Shown in pieces: positions 7,803 to 16,298 of a stretch of DNA of 30,613 nt. Positions within the stretch are counted from its first letter, which is position 1, and each line of letters begins with the position of its first letter. Below the pieces are notes generated by a model. The model searched no databases. It saw only the letters and a program-made list of their open reading frames with translations, and was not told the origin of the DNA. A program made the position numbers and the translations under genes. Origin of the DNA: JABHGY01 sp964525185 (GTDB lineage: Bacteria; Fidelibacterota; Marinisomatia; Marinisomatales; UBA1611); NCBI GenBank assembly GCA_964525185.1, contig CAZGFQ010000026.1:1-30613 (forward strand). Direction: 5' to 3'.

Positions 7803-8849
7803 TTAACATATGCGCGGTAGTTGTTCTCCGATAGGCATATCTACAATTCGACTTGCTCCAAGCCCCGTTTTCATCGTTACCATGCCGGGATGATTAGATA
7901 CAACTTCCCCAATGATGACAGCATCTTTCCCTAAAGGATGGTTTTTCATTGCATCAAGAATATGAGGAGCATCGTCATTAGAAACAACAGCAACAAGTTT
8001 TCCTTCATTGGCAACATAAAGGGGGTCAATTCCTAAAATTTCGCATGCACCTTTAACATCATTTTTAATTGGAAGCGTTTCTTCAATTAAAGAAATACCG
8101 ACTTTTGATGAACGAGCGAATTCATTCAATGTTGTAGCCACTCCACCACGCGTTGGATCTCTTAATGCATGGATATTAGTACTTACCTTCAACATAGATT
8201 CAATCAATCCATTTAATGCTGCTGTATCGCTCTGTACTCTAGATTGAAATGAAAGTCCTGCCCGGCTTGTCATTACCGCCATCCCATGATCAGCCAATGT
8301 TCCGGATAAAATAATTTTATCACCTATTTTAATTTGGCTTGAAGAAATATTTAAATCAGAATCTAAAACACCAATGCCTGTAGTATTGATAAAAATTTTA
8401 TCACAACTTCCTTTATTAACAACTTTTGTATCTCCCGTTACAATTTTCACACCTGCCTTTTTAGCCGCTATTTCCATACTAACCAATATGTGGTGAAGGT
8501 CTTCCATTGGGAGGCCTTCTTCCAAAATAAAAGCAACACTTAAAAAGAGTGGTTTAGCGCCGCACATGGCCACATCATTCACCGTTCCATTGATAGCTAA
8601 TTCTCCAATATTTCCACCTGGGAAAAAAATAGGATCTACCACAAAAGTATCCGTAGAAAAAGATAAACGTTTCCCCGGGAAATCCAAAACAGCTTGATCT
8701 TCCATGGCGTCCAATGTTTTATTGGCGAATCGAGGAAGAAATAATGTATCAATCAAATCATTGGATAATATTCCGCCAGCTCCATGGGCAAGTTGAATGG
8801 ATTTATGGTCCATGATGGGTAATGGGCAAGATACTTGTTCAATATTCAT
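7803..8849 (-). CDS. hypE: Hydrogenase maturation protein HypE (carbamoyl dehydratase)
   Basis: HypE turns the S-carbamoyl group received from HypF into a thiocyanate on its own C-terminal cysteine, the source of the CN ligands of the NiFe site. The 348-residue length is usual. The sequence shows LAHGAGG near the start, the ATP-binding AIR-synthase-like core (STDTFVVDP, NDVAMCGAKP, TGDTKVV, RDPTRGGVATTLNE) and, decisively, the C-terminal PRIC ending with the acceptor cysteine C348. It is the last gene of the hydrogenase operon and starts one base after the hypD stop. No terminator hairpin is evident beyond its stop, which is ten bases from the end of the convergent DUF4287 gene. Confidence 0.97.
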   Translation of the reverse strand: MNIEQVSCPLPIMDHKSIQLAHGAGGILSNDLIDTLFLPRFANKTLDAMEDQAVLDFPGKRLSFSTDTFVVDPIFFPGGNIGELAINGTVNDVAMCGAKPLFLSVAFILEEGLPMEDLHHILVSMEIAAKKAGVKIVTGDTKVVNKGSCDKIFINTTGIGVLDSDLNISSSQIKIGDKIILSGTLADHGMAVMTSRAGLSFQSRVQSDTAALNGLIESMLKVSTNIHALRDPTRGGVATTLNEFARSSKVGISLIEETLPIKNDVKGACEILGIDPLYVANEGKLVAVVSNDDAPHILDAMKNHPLGKDAVIIGEVVSNHPGMVTMKTGLGASRIVDMPIGEQLPRIC

Positions 8850-8850
8850 A

Positions 8851-9939
8851 TTATTTTATTCTCTGATATTTATAATAAGCTGAGCAAGCACCTTCACTAG
8901 AAACCATAGTCGCTCCTAGAGGTGTAGCAGGCGAACATTCTGCCCCAAATGCGGGACATTCGTTTGGCTTTTTCAATCCTTGAAGAATTGTACCGCTTAT
9001 GCATAATTCCGGTTCATTTGTTTGAATATCCTCAACAGAAAATTTACGATTTGCATCATAAGCAGAAAATTGTTCTCGAATTGATAATCCGCTTTGTGGG
9101 ATTTCACCCATTCCGCGCCACTTTCTATCCGTAATTTTAAATATTTTTGAAATTAATTCTTGTGCCGCCTGATTTCCTTCTCGTTTTACCGATCGCAGGT
9201 ATTGGTTTTCTACTTCATGTCTTCCTTGTTCCAATTGTTTAACAACCATTAGTATTCCTTCTAAGATATCCACAGGTTCGAATCCGGTTGGAACGATAGG
9301 AACTTTATATTTTTCAGCAATAGGATCATATTCTTTCCAACCCATAATGGTACAAACATGCCCAGCCGCTAAATATCCTTGAACACGATTATTGGGAGAA
9401 GACAGCAATACTTCCATAGCCGGTGGAACCAACACATGGCTTACTAATTCACTGAAATTAGGAATTCCTTCCTTAGCCGCTTGGTGTATGGCCATCGCAT
9501 TCCCCGGTGCTGTTGTTTCAAACCCCACAGCAAAAAATACCACTTCTTTTTCTGGATTATTTTTTGCGATAGTTAATGCTTCCAAAGGAGAATAAACGGC
9601 TCGAACATCTCCGCCTTCAGATTTAATCATGAATAAATCTTTCTTGCTCCCAGGAACGCGGAGCATATCCCCAAAACTAGTAAATATAACATTTGGTTTT
9701 TTTGCTATTTCAATCGCCTTATCAATTATTTCGAGAGGCGTTACACATACGGGGCACCCAGGACCATGAACCAACTCCAGCTCTTTTGGTAATACTTGGT
9801 CAATGCCATTCCGAATGATGGAATGCGTTTGCCCTCCGCAAATTTCCATGATCACCCAGGGTTTTGTAACAATATTCTTAATTTCAGCTAAAATATTTTT
9901 AGCTAAAGTTGGGTCTCGAAATTCATCCAAATATTTCAT
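8851..9939 (-). CDS. hypD: Hydrogenase Fe-CN2-CO assembly protein HypD
   Basis: HypD is the redox scaffold that, together with HypC, holds iron while the two cyanides and the CO are attached. The 362-residue protein keeps the three active-site cysteines: C34 in MEICGGQTHS, and C62/C65 in GPGCPVC. Also visible are FGDMLRVPGS and the C-terminal four-cysteine region (CISGTILQG, NECPAFGAEC, EGACSAYYKY) that binds the 4Fe-4S cluster. Its start overlaps the hypC stop by four bases, which is usual for this pair. Confidence 0.97.
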   Translation of the reverse strand: MKYLDEFRDPTLAKNILAEIKNIVTKPWVIMEICGGQTHSIIRNGIDQVLPKELELVHGPGCPVCVTPLEIIDKAIEIAKKPNVIFTSFGDMLRVPGSKKDLFMIKSEGGDVRAVYSPLEALTIAKNNPEKEVVFFAVGFETTAPGNAMAIHQAAKEGIPNFSELVSHVLVPPAMEVLLSSPNNRVQGYLAAGHVCTIMGWKEYDPIAEKYKVPIVPTGFEPVDILEGILMVVKQLEQGRHEVENQYLRSVKREGNQAAQELISKIFKITDRKWRGMGEIPQSGLSIREQFSAYDANRKFSVEDIQTNEPELCISGTILQGLKKPNECPAFGAECSPATPLGATMVSSEGACSAYYKYQRIK

Positions 9940-10187
9940 GATTTTTTATCCATATCATCAATGATATCCCCTAACTCCCTTAAGGCATCTAATGATTTTT
10001 TAACTTCATCATCATTTAAAATAGATAGGGCAAAACCAGCATGAACAAGGGTGTATTGCCCAACTTGTATTTCAGGGAGATATTCAAGACATGCAGTATT
10101 TATAGTTCCACTATAATCAATTTTTCCCATTTTAATTCCATTTTGAGAATATATTTCTGTCACTTTTCCGGGGATAGCTAAACACAT
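9936..10187 (-). CDS. hypC: Hydrogenase maturation chaperone HypC
   Basis: A small chaperone (83 residues) of the HypC/HybG family. It begins MCLAIPGKV with the essential C2 exposed after removal of Met, and carries H49 in the VHAGFAL motif; both residues bind the iron precursor. HypC carries Fe(CN)2CO from HypD to the large subunit precursor. It lies one base after hypF and overlaps hypD by four bases. Only one HypC is encoded here, so it presumably serves HydA. Confidence 0.96.
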   Translation of the reverse strand: MCLAIPGKVTEIYSQNGIKMGKIDYSGTINTACLEYLPEIQVGQYTLVHAGFALSILNDDEVKKSLDALRELGDIIDDMDKKS

Positions 10188-10188
10188 A

Positions 10189-12498
10189 TTAGTGTATAAT
10201 ACCTTTTGTTATTTGTTTACGTGCAATCATTGCTTGCCCTAAAGATATGCCACCATCATTCATGGGCACTTTATTATGAGTATATACATTAAAATTCTCA
10301 TATTGCAATCTAGGAATGATTTCTTCAAAAATAACATGATTCTGAAAAACGCCCCCACTTAATACTATATCCGAAATACCCGTTTCATTTTTTGCACTTT
10401 TAGCAATATCGATAAATAGTTCAAGAAGCGTTTTGTGGAAACGGTTGCTTAACATTTGAATTGATTCTTCACTCTGGATTCCTTTTACGATTGATCGAAT
10501 GATAGGTGAAATCATCAATTGTTTAATATTCTTAAATTGATGAATTTCATAATCAAATGGTTGAACATTTAAATTATTATATTTTTGCATAAATTCAATT
10601 GCAGCTTGTCCTTCGTATTTAATTGTGTGCAACCCACCACTCATAGCTGCAACAGCATCAAATAATCTTCCACAACTGGATGTTTTTGGGCAATTCACAT
10701 TCTTTTCTACCATTTCCACAATTGGGGATGAATTTATATTTTCAAGAAAAGGTAAATCCGGTAATTCACCAAAAGTATTTTGCAAATATGCAACAGCAGT
10801 CCGCCAAGGAGCTTTAATAGCGGCACTGCCTCCCGGGAGAGGCATCGGTTCAAAATGAGCGTACCGTTGAAATTCTAAATAATCACCTATTAATATTTCT
10901 CCACCCCAAAGTATTCCATCCGTTCCATACCCGGTTCCATCCATGATTAGACCAATCACAGGATCATTTAATTGGTTTTCTGCCATACATGACGCCAAAT
11001 GGGCATGATGATGTTGAACACCTATTATTGGAACGCCTGTTTGTTTTTTCACCCATTTTGTTGAAAGATAGTCAGGATGTAAATCATGAGCAATTGCGTC
11101 CGGATTTACTTCAAATAATTGTTCCAAATGGTGGATGGTGTGTTTAAAGAAAGTATAAGCATCTATATTTTCTAAATCACCAATATGCTGACTTAAGAAT
11201 GCTTTGTCATCCTTGAATAAACAAACCGTATTTTTTAATTCACCGCCAACAGCTAATACAGTTGGACCTTTCGAATCAATCATTATTGGTTTGGGAGCAA
11301 ACCCACGGCTCCTACGAATGGGGCGGATTTTTTCTTTTAATTGAATGACAACCGAATCGTCTGATCGAATATTAATATTTCGATTATGTGTAAGGAAATA
11401 ATCGGCAATTCCATCCAACCGAGAAATAGCTTCATCATTATGAATACAAATAGGTTCTTCAGATATATTGGCACTTGTCATAACAAGATGGGGGACCCCA
11501 TAATAAAACAATATATGATGTAATGGTGTATAAGGAAGCATAATCCCAATGCGATCATTTCCAGGTGCAACTTCATCTACAATAGTACTATTATTTCGTT
11601 TTTTCAGTAATATAATCGGACTTTGGATGGATGTTAAAACATCCGCTTCTCTTAAATCTATATAACATAATTTTTTAGCTTCATCTAAAGATTTAACCAT
11701 TATGGCAAGTGGTTTTTCTTCACGGTGTTTTCGTTCTCGAAGGTTTTTTACCGCTTTGGAATTGTTTGCATCCACAGCCAAATGAAATCCGCCTAATCCT
11801 TTAATTGCAACAATTTTCCCATTTTGAATATGTTTGACTGTTTTTTGTATAGGGATGTCGTTAGAAATTATGGATCCGGTAGAATCATGAATATGAACGT
11901 GGGGTCCGCAATCAGGGCAAGCATTTGGTTGGGCATGGAAGCGTCTATTTATAGGATTGTCGTATTCATTTTGGCAATCAGGGCATAACTCAAAATTCCG
12001 CATGGATGTAAAAGGGCGGTCATATGGAATATTTTCTATGATTGAATATCGTGGCCCGCAATTGGTGCAATTAATAAATGGATAAAGAAATCGCCTATCA
12101 TTCGGGTCAAATAATTCATTTATACAATCGGGACAAACAGCTACGTCAGGAGAAATGAGAGTCGAAATAGAAGAATTTTTAGATGATTGTACAATAGTAA
12201 AGTTTGTTTCATTTTTTAATGATACTTCATTTTGATGAATACTTGAAATCATAGAAAGGGGAGGGGCGCCATCTATAATTGCTTTGGAAAAAGAATCTAC
12301 TTTTTGTTTTTGCCCCTGCACTTCAATGATGACTCCTTCTTCATAATTTGAAACGGTTCCTGCAAGATTATATTTATGTGCTAAATTGTAGATAAATGGT
12401 CGAAAGCCTACACCCTGAACGATACCATTTATCCGGACCTGTTTCCGGACAATTTTTGATATATTTCTTTTTAGGATTTTTGTAGTTGTTTTAACCAT
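10189..12498 (-). CDS. hypF: Carbamoyltransferase HypF
   Basis: HypF uses carbamoyl phosphate and ATP to carbamoylate the C-terminal cysteine of HypE. Domain order is complete: acylphosphatase-like (about 20-105, with NGIVQGVGFRPF), two HypF zinc fingers (CPDC...CTNCGPRYS and CPDC...CPDCGPH, about 120-195), YrdC-like domain (about 205-385, KHREEKPLAIM, TSANISEEPI) and Kae1-like domain (about 400-769) with the metal-binding HHHAHLASC and DGTGYGTDG. The ATG at 12498 (769 residues) is preferred over the TTG at 12507; it overlaps the end of hypB by 28 bases. Length is normal for the family. Confidence 0.96.
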   Translation of the reverse strand: MVKTTTKILKRNISKIVRKQVRINGIVQGVGFRPFIYNLAHKYNLAGTVSNYEEGVIIEVQGQKQKVDSFSKAIIDGAPPLSMISSIHQNEVSLKNETNFTIVQSSKNSSISTLISPDVAVCPDCINELFDPNDRRFLYPFINCTNCGPRYSIIENIPYDRPFTSMRNFELCPDCQNEYDNPINRRFHAQPNACPDCGPHVHIHDSTGSIISNDIPIQKTVKHIQNGKIVAIKGLGGFHLAVDANNSKAVKNLRERKHREEKPLAIMVKSLDEAKKLCYIDLREADVLTSIQSPIILLKKRNNSTIVDEVAPGNDRIGIMLPYTPLHHILFYYGVPHLVMTSANISEEPICIHNDEAISRLDGIADYFLTHNRNINIRSDDSVVIQLKEKIRPIRRSRGFAPKPIMIDSKGPTVLAVGGELKNTVCLFKDDKAFLSQHIGDLENIDAYTFFKHTIHHLEQLFEVNPDAIAHDLHPDYLSTKWVKKQTGVPIIGVQHHHAHLASCMAENQLNDPVIGLIMDGTGYGTDGILWGGEILIGDYLEFQRYAHFEPMPLPGGSAAIKAPWRTAVAYLQNTFGELPDLPFLENINSSPIVEMVEKNVNCPKTSSCGRLFDAVAAMSGGLHTIKYEGQAAIEFMQKYNNLNVQPFDYEIHQFKNIKQLMISPIIRSIVKGIQSEESIQMLSNRFHKTLLELFIDIAKSAKNETGISDIVLSGGVFQNHVIFEEIIPRLQYENFNVYTHNKVPMNDGGISLGQAMIARKQITKGIIH

Positions 12499-13226
12499 GT
12501 AATCCAAGTATTCATACCATCGCCCGTTTGAGCTGAGAGTTCAAAAAATTTCAAATGATGATTTACTTCCAAAGCGTAACCTTTGCACCTTTCAACATCA
12601 AATTCTACATAAGGGAGAAGATCAATTTTGTTTATAATACATATACCGGATGCATCAAACATATGGGGGTATTTATGCGGTTTATCTTCTCCTTCAGTAA
12701 CACTTATTATTACAATTTTCAAGGCTTCACCTAAATCAAATAGAGCAGGGCAAACGAGGTTTCCTACATTTTCAATGAAAAGAGTAGATTGATTTTTTAA
12801 ATCCAATTCTTGAATGGCATGCTGAATCATATGCGCGTCTAAATGGCAACCGGTTCCTGTATTAACTTGAACAACAGGCACACCCGTTTTATCGATTCGT
12901 TCTGCATCACGCATTGTTTGCTGATCGCCTTCTATGACAGCAATATCCATTTTTGGCTTTAATATTTTAATTGTTTTTTCTAAAAGCGTTGTTTTACCAG
13001 ACCCGGGAGAACTCACTAAATTTAATGCAGTTATATTTCTTTCATTAAAGTATGTCTGATTTTGTTTTGCTAACAGATTGTTTTCTGCTAATACATCCGT
13101 TTGCACATCAATAGTATGGCTATGATTATGCCCATGTTCATGATGGCCTTGGCTATGGCTTGAATGATTTGGTTTTCGAATTATTGCATGGTCATCGGGG
13201 TTACCACATCCACATGTATCACACAT
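12471..13226 (-). CDS. hypB: Nickel-binding GTPase HypB
   Basis: HypB delivers nickel to the hydrogenase large subunit with HypA, using GTP hydrolysis. This 251-residue form has both known nickel devices at the N-terminus: the high-affinity MCDTCGCG motif (residues 1-8) and a histidine-rich stretch with eight His between 21 and 37, which in other species stores nickel. The GTPase core shows the P-loop SSPGSGKT (72-79), GTGCHLDAHM, with the Cys-His pair of the GTPase-domain metal site, NVGNLVCPA and the guanine-specificity motif NKID. A good AAAGGAA ribosome site precedes the ATG, 11 bases after hypA. Confidence 0.97.
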   Translation of the reverse strand: MCDTCGCGNPDDHAIIRKPNHSSHSQGHHEHGHNHSHTIDVQTDVLAENNLLAKQNQTYFNERNITALNLVSSPGSGKTTLLEKTIKILKPKMDIAVIEGDQQTMRDAERIDKTGVPVVQVNTGTGCHLDAHMIQHAIQELDLKNQSTLFIENVGNLVCPALFDLGEALKIVIISVTEGEDKPHKYPHMFDASGICIINKIDLLPYVEFDVERCKGYALEVNHHLKFFELSAQTGDGMNTWITWLKQLQKS

Positions 13227-13237
13227 TATTTATTCCT

Positions 13238-13579
13238 TTAATCAACATTAATAGATTCTATCTTTAAATCTTTTCCTTGAACAATTTCAATCATATGGCT
13301 TTCACATTTTGGGCATAATGAAAAAAAACTGTCTGTATCAAATATAATATTACATTCATGACAGTGCCCCTTTCCGCTGATAGAGTTCAATATTAATTCA
13401 GCATCTTTTGCAAGTGTATCGCTTTTTGCTATATTAAAACTAAAGGATAATGCATCATTCAAAACACCCGCCAATTGTCCCACTTTTATTTCAATAGAAT
13501 TTATTTTATGCGCACCATTTTTATGTGCTTCTTTACAAGCAATATCTATAATATTTATAGCGAGAGACATTTCATGCAT
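13238..13579 (-). CDS. hypA: Nickel metallochaperone HypA
   Basis: A 113-residue HypA. The N-terminal MHEMSLA contains H2, the nickel ligand together with the N-terminal amine and E3. The structural zinc site is formed by C73-x-x-C76 (CHEC) and C89-x-x-C92 (CPKC). It partners with HypB, which follows directly. A 42-base gap separates it from the ACT-domain gene upstream, the largest gap inside this operon, so an internal promoter for the hyp genes could lie in the upstream region, though I see no clear one. Confidence 0.96.
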   Translation of the reverse strand: MHEMSLAINIIDIACKEAHKNGAHKINSIEIKVGQLAGVLNDALSFSFNIAKSDTLAKDAELILNSISGKGHCHECNIIFDTDSFFSLCPKCESHMIEIVQGKDLKIESINVD

Positions 13580-13621
13580 GATTTAGACCCAATTTACATG
13601 CCTTTATTAAAAAGAGTAGTA

Positions 13622-14101
13622 TTAATTTGGAAATATAAAATTATCTTGGATTGCCTTTTGCGCTAACTCATGAAATTCCGAATGAATGACACACGTAATA
13701 GAATTAATAGACGTTGTAATACCAAGCATATTAATATTCATATCGCCAATAGATTCACAAAATTTAGCAGCTATAGAAGGTTTTGATGAAAAATGTGGAC
13801 CATAAATAGTAATAATTTCAACAGGACATTGAGTCTTTAATTCTTTAGCTCCGGTGGCATTTAATAATTTTTGATGTAAACCATTAACAATTTTGCAGTT
13901 TTTTGTGTGAAAGCAACAAGTGATATTACTCAATCCATCTGACGCTTCCGTTTCACTTATAAATTCTAATGAAATATCCTTTTTACCAAATATGGAAAAT
14001 GCCTTTCCAGCAGATCCGGGCAAATCTGGAATACCCAAAATTTCCACCATACACATATGAGAGTGATTAATCACGCCTCCTATTTGTATTTTATCACTCA
14101 T
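13622..14101 (-). CDS. Tandem ACT-domain protein, aspartokinase-like regulatory fold without kinase
   Basis: A 159-residue protein from ATG 14101, which overlaps the kinase stop by eight bases as its neighbours do; an in-frame start at 14140 is less likely. Residues about 15-80 form one ACT unit with VEILGIPDLPGSAGKAFSIF and the pattern DISLEFISETEASDG, and residues about 92-155 form a second with TIYGPHFSSKPSIAAKF, DMNINMLGITTS and a CVIHSEFHELAQKAI tail. Spacing and motifs closely follow the paired ACT domains of LysC-type aspartokinases, which bind lysine or threonine, but no catalytic domain is present. Its likely role is ligand-responsive regulation. Its place between a histidine kinase and hypA ties it to hydrogenase control; ligand and partner are unknown. 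Confidence 0.8.
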   Translation of the reverse strand: MSDKIQIGGVINHSHMCMVEILGIPDLPGSAGKAFSIFGKKDISLEFISETEASDGLSNITCCFHTKNCKIVNGLHQKLLNATGAKELKTQCPVEIITIYGPHFSSKPSIAAKFCESIGDMNINMLGITTSINSITCVIHSEFHELAQKAIQDNFIFPN

Positions 14102-15446
14102 GGATTGGTAGTTTAACGGTAAAGGTTGTTCCTTCACCAATGGTACTATTCACAAATATGGAACCACCTAACTTATCCACAAATCGTTTTACAATAGAAA
14201 GTCCTAGTCCCGTCCCTATCTTTTCTTTTTCTTTCGCCATTGGTGTTCTATAAAAATCATCAAAAATATGAGGAATATCATCTTCATTCATCCCGATACC
14301 AAAATCAACAATGATAAGTTCCATCTCTTTTTTATCCTTAATTATTTCTACAATAATTTGGCAATCATCATCGCTATACCGAATAGCATTTGACATAAGA
14401 TTTGATATTATTTTTTCCAATAGATCGGGATACGTTTTGATTTCAAAGTTATCGGGAAGCCTTAAATCAATTTTAGGATTTTTGATTGCATATTCATCTA
14501 GGAGTATTTCGCGGATATTTTTAATTAATAGCGTGACCTGACAAGGTGCAAATTGAAGAGGCTTTTCTTCAGAACCTTGTGTCATATCTACAATGTCCTT
14601 TACGGTGTCTAATACTTGCTGAGAACGGTCACGAGATCGTGAGAGTAAATCTTCTGCTTTTTCATTTAACGATTCACTAAATAATGAGATGACTGTATCG
14701 AGGGCTGATTGGATAGTTACAATGGGAGATTTCATTTCATGAGCAACATATCTAAAGAAATCTAACTTTGCTTGATCTGCAGCAATGAGCTGTTTTTGTT
14801 TATGAATTAATTCATCCCGAATAGTTCTGTATCGAGATGTAATGTTAGATGCTAAATACGCTGTAAAAAGAATGACAAAACAAAACACACTTAAAACCAT
14901 ATAAATATAAACTGGGTCATGTAAATGGTCACTTTCACTTAAAATGTGATAATGGGTCAAAATCCCATATTGGACACCCAACACTTCTAGGATAAATAGT
15001 GAAATAGCCAAGGTTGCAATTTGATACACTTCTTTCCCTTTAAAAATGATGCTAGATATTACAACATGAATAAAATACAGAAATGAAAATGGGTTTTCCA
15101 CTCCACCTGTCAAATGCATAAGAACGGTTAAAAACAGCACATCCACAATCATTTGAAACTTTAATATTCCCAATTCTATTATTCGATCTACAGCTTGCCT
15201 TTTTTTATTATTTAGAAAATACCCTACATTAAATATTAATAAAAAACCAAGAGTCCAGTTTAGATATGTTAATTCCAAATGAAGGTTAAGAATATGATAA
15301 CCAAATAGAACCAATATCCATGCAAATAAAATGGCTATCCAACGGAGCCGAATATACCAATTTGATCTATCCCTTAATGTTTCAGGAGATGTATAAGATG
15401 AAAGAACATTCCTTCTTTCTGGGGGAGGAGATACGATATTTCTCAT
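14094..15446 (-). CDS. RegB/PrrB-like redox-sensing membrane histidine kinase
   Basis: A 450-residue sensor kinase. The N-terminal half holds about six membrane segments (near 35-52, 63-78, 98-112, 120-135, 142-160, 178-200). The loop between the third and fourth contains GGVENPF at 114-120, an exact match to the GGxxNPF quinone-binding motif of RegB/PrrB kinases. The cytoplasmic part has a HisKA box FFRYVAHEMKSP with phospho-His H236, an N box (ISNLMSNAIRYS, N349/N353), DFGIGM (381-386) and GTGLGLSIVKR (411-421). The redox-active cysteine that RegB has near its H box is not seen. It starts inside the receiver gene stop (four-base overlap). By analogy it would sense the quinone pool; RegB controls hydrogenase genes in Rhodobacter, but the assignment here is inference. 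Confidence 0.85.
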   Translation of the reverse strand: MRNIVSPPPERRNVLSSYTSPETLRDRSNWYIRLRWIAILFAWILVLFGYHILNLHLELTYLNWTLGFLLIFNVGYFLNNKKRQAVDRIIELGILKFQMIVDVLFLTVLMHLTGGVENPFSFLYFIHVVISSIIFKGKEVYQIATLAISLFILEVLGVQYGILTHYHILSESDHLHDPVYIYMVLSVFCFVILFTAYLASNITSRYRTIRDELIHKQKQLIAADQAKLDFFRYVAHEMKSPIVTIQSALDTVISLFSESLNEKAEDLLSRSRDRSQQVLDTVKDIVDMTQGSEEKPLQFAPCQVTLLIKNIREILLDEYAIKNPKIDLRLPDNFEIKTYPDLLEKIISNLMSNAIRYSDDDCQIIVEIIKDKKEMELIIVDFGIGMNEDDIPHIFDDFYRTPMAKEKEKIGTGLGLSIVKRFVDKLGGSIFVNSTIGEGTTFTVKLPIHE

Positions 15447-15841
15447 GCAGAAACCGGTAAATGTTTACGAATTTTATCTACGAGCTTTTCTGGATTTACT
15501 GGTTTTTCCAAAAATTCATCCACAGGAAGAAAAGCTTCATCTTTTTCTGGCTGGAATGAATATCCAGTTTGTTGTCCAATAGCTGTTAACATGATGATAG
15601 GGATAGGTTTTGTTAATGCATTATTTCTTAAAGTATACGCAGTATGAAAACCTTCATCAAGGTGACCCATCATGACGTCTAAAATAATTAAATCAGGACT
15701 ATGATCATTTGCTAATGAAATACCACGTTCACCTGTTTGTGCATCTATAACTTGATATTGATGATGCTCTAATGTAACACGCAAAATTTCGACTAAATCT
15801 ATATCATCATCTATGATGAGAATAGTTGGTTGTTCTTTCAT
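15443..15841 (-). CDS. Stand-alone receiver-domain response regulator
   Basis: A 132-residue CheY-like receiver from ATG 15841; the frame is open further upstream, but MKEQPTILIIDDD is the typical receiver start. Acidic pocket D11-D13, phospho-acceptor D55 (LIILDVMM), T86 and K113 (EFLEKPV) are intact. The protein ends right after the last helix, so it has no DNA-binding or enzymatic output. It overlaps the protease gene by 35 bases and the kinase gene by four, so expression of all three is coupled. It presumably receives phosphate from the RegB-like kinase and acts by protein-protein contact or hands phosphate on; the target is not evident. Confidence 0.9.
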   Translation of the reverse strand: MKEQPTILIIDDDIDLVEILRVTLEHHQYQVIDAQTGERGISLANDHSPDLIILDVMMGHLDEGFHTAYTLRNNALTKPIPIIMLTAIGQQTGYSFQPEKDEAFLPVDEFLEKPVNPEKLVDKIRKHLPVSA

Positions 15842-16298
15842 AATTTGAAATCTCCTGCTTAACGGTTTTAATAATGTCTGGAATGACGAGTTCGATTGTT
15901 TTTGATAGGGATTGATTAAGTCCAATATGTTTTGGTTCCACGCCGACTAAGGTTAAATGATTTGGATAAATATCAAGTTGTTTGGCCAAAGCGAATATTT
16001 CTGGTAGACTTATTCCATGTAAAGAAAAATGAGTCCAATTAGTAGGGAGAGAAACATCATCTGGGCTGAAGGTTTTAATTGTTCCAGGTTTTAATCCCAT
16101 TCTAGCTGCATCCACTAATATATTTAACCCATTTGGGTGGAATTTTTCTAATAGGGCAAATGGATCAGATAATATATCATGAAATGATACATCTTTAAAA
16201 TAAGGATCAAGTTTCATACATTGGATGACAGTTTGAGCAACGCCATCATCTCCATAAAAAGGATTACCAGCTCCAATGATGTGAACAGAATTATTCAA
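15807..16298 (-). CDS. Hydrogenase maturation protease (HycI/HybD family)
   Basis: This endopeptidase clips the C-terminal tail of the large subunit once nickel is in place. The 163-residue protein shows the family start IIGAGNPFYGDDGV, with D17, D63 (VDAARMG) and H94 (FSLHGISL) at the positions of the nickel-binding Glu16, Asp62 and His93 of E. coli HybD; Asp for Glu at the first site is common in proteases of group 3 enzymes. Its start overlaps the end of hydA by eight bases, matching its substrate. The C-terminus (NYERTTNYSHHR) is extended past the core and overlaps the receiver gene. Confidence 0.93.
   Translation of the reverse strand: MNNSVHIIGAGNPFYGDDGVAQTVIQCMKLDPYFKDVSFHDILSDPFALLEKFHPNGLNILVDAARMGLKPGTIKTFSPDDVSLPTNWTHFSLHGISLPEIFALAKQLDIYPNHLTLVGVEPKHIGLNQSLSKTIELVIPDIIKTVKQEISNYERTTNYSHHR

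Noticed and set aside
10625..10858. Several open frames antisense to hypF, hypD, the NarL-type regulator and others
   Set aside because: They have no recognisable domain or ribosome site and lie fully inside well-supported genes; they are by-products of codon use.
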